Made by a program: the position numbers and the translations under genes
In this document: positions 8,496-11,246 of the stretch, piece after piece
How the letters are laid out: the number at the start of each line of letters is the position of its first letter
Position numbering within the stretch: position 1 is the first letter of the stretch
Origin: Trebouxia sp. TZW2008
Taxonomy: Eukaryota > Chlorophyta > Trebouxiophyceae > Trebouxiales > Trebouxiaceae
Length of the DNA stretch: 11,246 nt
Assembly: GCA_002118135.1 (NCBI GenBank)
Contig: BDIU01000137.1
Coordinates: 1-11,246, forward strand
Direction of reading: 5' to 3'
The notes under the pieces: generated by a model
Seen by the model: the letters and a program-made list of their open reading frames with translations, nothing else
Told to the model about the DNA's origin: nothing
Databases searched by the model: none

Positions 8496-9055
8496 GCTGT
8501 TGGCAAGGCTGCGGCGCGTTTGGACCGTGCGTGCAGCACTAAGTTATACAGTAAACGTCAAGCACGCAAGGTGCCTGCAGGCAGCCTGTTTGACAGACAG
8601 CTGTGGACGTACCAGTACACGGGACCGCCGGTAGAAAGGTTGACGAATCGCTGATATGTTGTGTGTGTGCTATGTTGGGTTCACCAAGTTATCACCGGCT
8701 TGGGCAGGAACATTTCGGCACAATAGCGACCAGACGTCGATTCGATGCCTGACTCAGCTGTCAGCTTTTGGCGGGCAGCAGAGTCAATTATTACGACAGG
8801 CTGTCTTCAGTTGCATCTGTCGTACCGACTGCGAGTAGGCCAAATTGGCGTGCTAGAGTATTTACTGTCTGCCTCTGCCTGACCATCTACCACAGAACAC
8901 GATCGGGCAAGCATCCAGCGCCAAGAGAAGACGTCGAACAGGTTGCGTCTCGGGGGTTGATGTACAAAAATAGCACAGCGGCTTTATCCGGCAACTCCTT
9001 GGCTGAGCACTTGAGCTGTTACATTTTTGGCACAGCTCGACGATAGCAATTAAAG
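8496..9055. promoter_or_regulatory. divergent intergenic region between the central gene and the plus-strand gene
   Basis: This 560-base region separates the minus-strand ATG at 8495 from a plus-strand ATG at 9056, so it probably holds both promoters. TTTTGGCGGG at 8766-8775 resembles an E2F-type site, and an A-rich TGTACAAAAATAG lies near 8960, but neither is proven. Short open frames on the plus strand here show no protein-like character. Confidence 0.4.
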
Positions 9056-9144
9056 ATGCCGGTGCGGCGCCAGATCAAGGCGATTACACTAGATCAGTTC
9101 AACTATAACGTTCGATATGTTGAAGCACTGCCTGCCATCAAACG
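9056..9144 (+). CDS. candidate first exon of a plus-strand gene (29 codons plus 2 bases)
   Basis: It opens with ATG at 9056, reads MPVRRQIKAITLDQFNYNVR then YVEALPAIK, and ends in CG followed by the donor GTAACG. Without splicing, the frame would hit TAA immediately. Its phase-2 exit fits the one-base entry of the long exon at 10381, completing an Arg codon, but other exons could lie between. A 24-base alternative intron to 9169 (GTAACG...TTTGCAG) would also keep a frame, but it is too short for a normal spliceosomal intron. The peptide is not recognised. Confidence 0.4.
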
Positions 9145-10380
9145 GTAACGACAAATTGGGGTTTGCAGGGTGTCCAAGTTGTTGCTGTGTGTTGCCTGGT
9201 GTTGTTCTCCTCGATTGAAGCTGCTCCCGTCTCTGAAAGCGGTAGGACGTCTAGCTGTCACTCACGCGCGCAGTCGCCAGCAACCGTTACACGTGATAAC
9301 AGTCAGAGCGTCACGACCTCCCCAGCTAAAGTCGACTGAGTGTGGTGTGTTGATCCTTGCTGCAGAGGGTGCATTTGCTCAGGCACAACACAGCCACCCG
9401 GATGGCTGGCTTGAGGCATCTTGCTTGCCTTTCTGGCGTCACAAGGGCGACCAAATAATCTCTGCACAGTGTTTGGAAAGCGCTGAGGGTGATGTGCTTG
9501 ACACAAACAATGCAACTCTCAGACTTTGTCTCCTCTGGTATGCAGAGGCATACTGCAAAGCACACTCACACTCGTGTACCTAAAATTCACTGAGGATTTG
9601 GGCTGCTGTACATAGCTATGCTAGCTCTTGTTATGTGCTTTGGTATTTGCATTGCCTTGCCTGCACAAATGAATGCACACCTGCTGACGCTTGATTGTGA
9701 TGCAGTGAGTTAGCTCTACACCGCCAACTAGAAACATCACCATTGGAACCCACAAAATCTTTGTTGTTGGCCACACTGTAAGTACTGAGTCTTTATGATT
9801 CGTTGTGTACAAAGAGCGAGCTGCCAGTTCCTCTTGTCGGTCTGCATATGCACATGCACTGAGAGTCCCATGCAGCTTGCCAAATGATGTCCAGACTGCA
9901 TCTCATGCTTGTTTGCTGCTGCTGTCGACAGCTTTCTTGTCAAGGTCGCTCATGCACATTGCACTCTTGCCAAACATGTTCATTCAAGCTGAGCGACCAT
10001 TTAAGTTGCTTGCGTCTATTTGGGTGTGTTGTTGAAGATTCTAGCACAACACCTGTGTTGCAGACACAGTGTTCCATATGTCCCAGCGTGATCATGCAAT
10101 CAATGCTGTGTGATTTAGTCTACCAAGACGTCTAATAGATAGCCTTGGCATCTCAATGTTGCCAAATAGCAGTACACAAGCATTTCCTATAAGCAAGCGT
10201 TATGCTGATATGCAGTCACTGACCTTGACAACTGTGTCTGACCTATGTGTTTCTGCTGCTGCAAGTGCAGACTGCAGCCATTAAGCATCCTTTATAATGA
10301 TACCTTCCTCATGGTGTCGCATCATTGCTCAGACGCGTCAATAAGTAGTTTTTCAGAAAGCTTTTTGTGCTCAAATGCAG
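9145..10380. other. 1.2-kb stretch, presumed intron(s) or spacer of the plus-strand gene
   Basis: Several plus-strand open frames occur, the longest from about 9170 to 9583. None has repeat, motif or signal-peptide character strong enough to call, although a Cys-rich hydrophobic stretch begins near 9884. The stretch ends in a pyrimidine-containing acceptor, TGCTCAAATGCAG, at 10380. It may contain undetected short exons. Confidence 0.3.
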
Positions 10381-11246
10381 GAGCGATCGTCACACTTCCA
10401 GTCAGGGAAAATTGTTAGTGGAAAAAGCACCTCCATTCACAACCGGTAGACGCTTGCAACAGCTTGGTCCGATTTTGGTGTCAACCAGCCCTCATATAGC
10501 AATCAATGTACCAGCAATTGCGGGAGCCACAACAGCTGCTGCCAACACCACCACAGTCGCTGCCTCTGTTGGGCACTCCAACAGCTCTTCATCAGTGGGT
10601 GTCAGTCAAACAGCAGTATCTACAAGTGCTGCATCAACGGCTACATTGACCAGTCCTCCATTAGCTGTCCAGTCCCCTGCTGCAGGTATCATTGCTCTCA
10701 GTGCCGCCAGCAATGCCATTACAGTGTCTGGAGGAAATCCATTGGTCAATGTCAGCGTCACACTTGGCGCATCAAGTCCAAGTTCATCACCAACCCCATC
10801 TGTCCAAGCAACACCATCCTCAGCTGCTGCGTCCCCAGCTCAGAGTACAGCCTCTCTCACTGCCACCAGCAACGCCACATTGGTGCCGTCCATGACTCCC
10901 ACACTTAGCAGAAACGTCACAGCTGGCACTTCATCACCACTAGCGGTCGACATAACCATCCCAGCTGGCACGTCATCACCATCAGCTGTTGTGTCATCCA
11001 GTCCAACCTCAGCTGCGGAGCCCCAAGCTCAACGCACAGCCACTCTCAATGGCACAAGCAATGCCACTGTGACTCCTTCCATGACTCCTACGGTCACCAT
11101 AGACATCACAGCTGGCGCATCATCACCATCAGGTGTTGTGTCATCCAGCCCAGCCTCATTTGGTGGGCCCCCAGCTCAAGGTTCAGCCACTCTCAATGCC
11201 ACCAGCAATGCCACTGCAGCTCCTTCTGTGACTCCCATGGTCAGCA
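10381..11246 (+). CDS. Ser/Thr/Pro/Ala-rich repetitive glycoprotein, internal exon running off the window
   Basis: From the acceptor at 10380 the frame (one base, then codons from 10382) stays open for 288 codons to the window end. It has no in-frame ATG before about 10889, so it must be entered by splicing. The first 30 residues are basic (GRRLQQLG); the rest is Ser, Thr, Ala, Pro and Val with almost no charged residues. Nine N-X-S/T sequons are seen (NTT, NSS, NVS, NVT, NGT and four NAT), plus many SSP and TPS sites of the kind O-glycosylated in algal wall proteins. From about 10762 the sequence falls into tandem units. This suggests a secreted or membrane-anchored surface or cell-wall glycoprotein. 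No signal peptide or anchor lies in the window, and no family is assigned. Confidence 0.7.
10762..11246 (+). repeat. 147-bp coding tandem repeat (49 residues), continuing past the window
   Basis: Copies lie at 10963-11109 and 11110-11246 (137 of 147 bases, cut by the window edge), with a more diverged 159-base copy at 10762-10920. A 42-base partial unit at 10921-10962 repeats the AGCTGGCAC-TCATCACCA start. All lengths are multiples of three, so the frame is kept. Typical unit landmarks are AGTSSPS, VVSSSP, TLNGTSNAT and PSMTPT. Confidence 0.8.

Noticed and set aside
9056..9144. Faint resemblance of ITLDQFNYNVRYVE to the N-terminal region of alanine aminotransferases
   Set aside because: The similarity ends before the expected AVRG motif, and none of the next conserved aminotransferase segments appears downstream in the window.
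9170..9583. 137-codon plus-strand frame
   Set aside because: It lacks an ATG start, is reached only by an implausible 24-base intron, and shows no motif or repeat. It is left as possible but unsupported.
10692..10895. Plus-strand frame rich in His, Pro and Gln
   Set aside because: It is an out-of-frame shadow of the Ser/Thr/Pro glycoprotein exon, whose frame is open for 288 codons.
1..11246. tRNA, rRNA, CRISPR array, insertion sequence or prokaryotic operon signals
   Set aside because: I saw no clear tRNA B-box with paired acceptor stem, no rRNA sequence, no regularly spaced repeats with unique spacers and no transposase motif. The spliced gene structure argues against a prokaryote.

Overview
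The window looks like nuclear DNA from an intron-rich eukaryote, most likely a green alga (Chlorophyta, perhaps a trebouxiophyte). No long uninterrupted bacterial-type genes are present. Instead, short coding blocks are bounded by GT...YAG splice sites (typically TTGCAG or TGCAG at the 3' end), and their phases match from block to block. TGTAA polyadenylation-type signals and Ser/Thr/Pro/Ala-rich proteins fit a green alga. The lineage is an inference and was not tested by search.

Left part (39-2893, minus strand). The 3' portion of at least one gene is reconstructed here. Six exons between 1683 and 39 join in phase into about 303 C-terminal residues of a protein I do not recognise. It has a 14-residue Ala/Thr repeat followed by a helical domain, and its stop is at 39-41. 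Upstream, two further in-phase minus-strand exons (2411-2337 and 2247-2156) end at a TGA. They may be the end of a separate gene or upstream exons of the same one. Between them and the repeat exon lies an 80-bp tandem duplication, each copy carrying a 3'-splice-site-like element. Around 2720-2970 there is a short candidate first exon over a CTT microsatellite, then small direct and inverted repeats.

Centre (3362-8495, minus strand). This is the best-supported gene. Ten exons join without a frame conflict into a 575-residue protein with an N-terminal helical/coiled-coil half, a conserved-looking middle block (PRETMEQH ... ALFGKVLRNE), and a C-terminal pair of degenerate EF-hands. A TGTAA signal lies about 520 bases after the stop.

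Right part (8496-11246). A 560-bp divergent intergenic region separates the central gene from plus-strand material. A possible 30-residue first exon starts at 9056 and ends in a good donor. A long open exon from 10381 runs off the window and encodes a Ser/Thr/Pro/Ala-rich, heavily N-glycosylatable protein with a 147-bp (49-residue) tandem repeat, probably a cell-wall or surface glycoprotein. The phases of these two exons are compatible, but the intervening 1.2 kb is unresolved.

I see no tRNA, rRNA, CRISPR array, phage or recognisable transposon gene. All exon structures were worked out by eye from splice signals and phase and need transcript data for confirmation.
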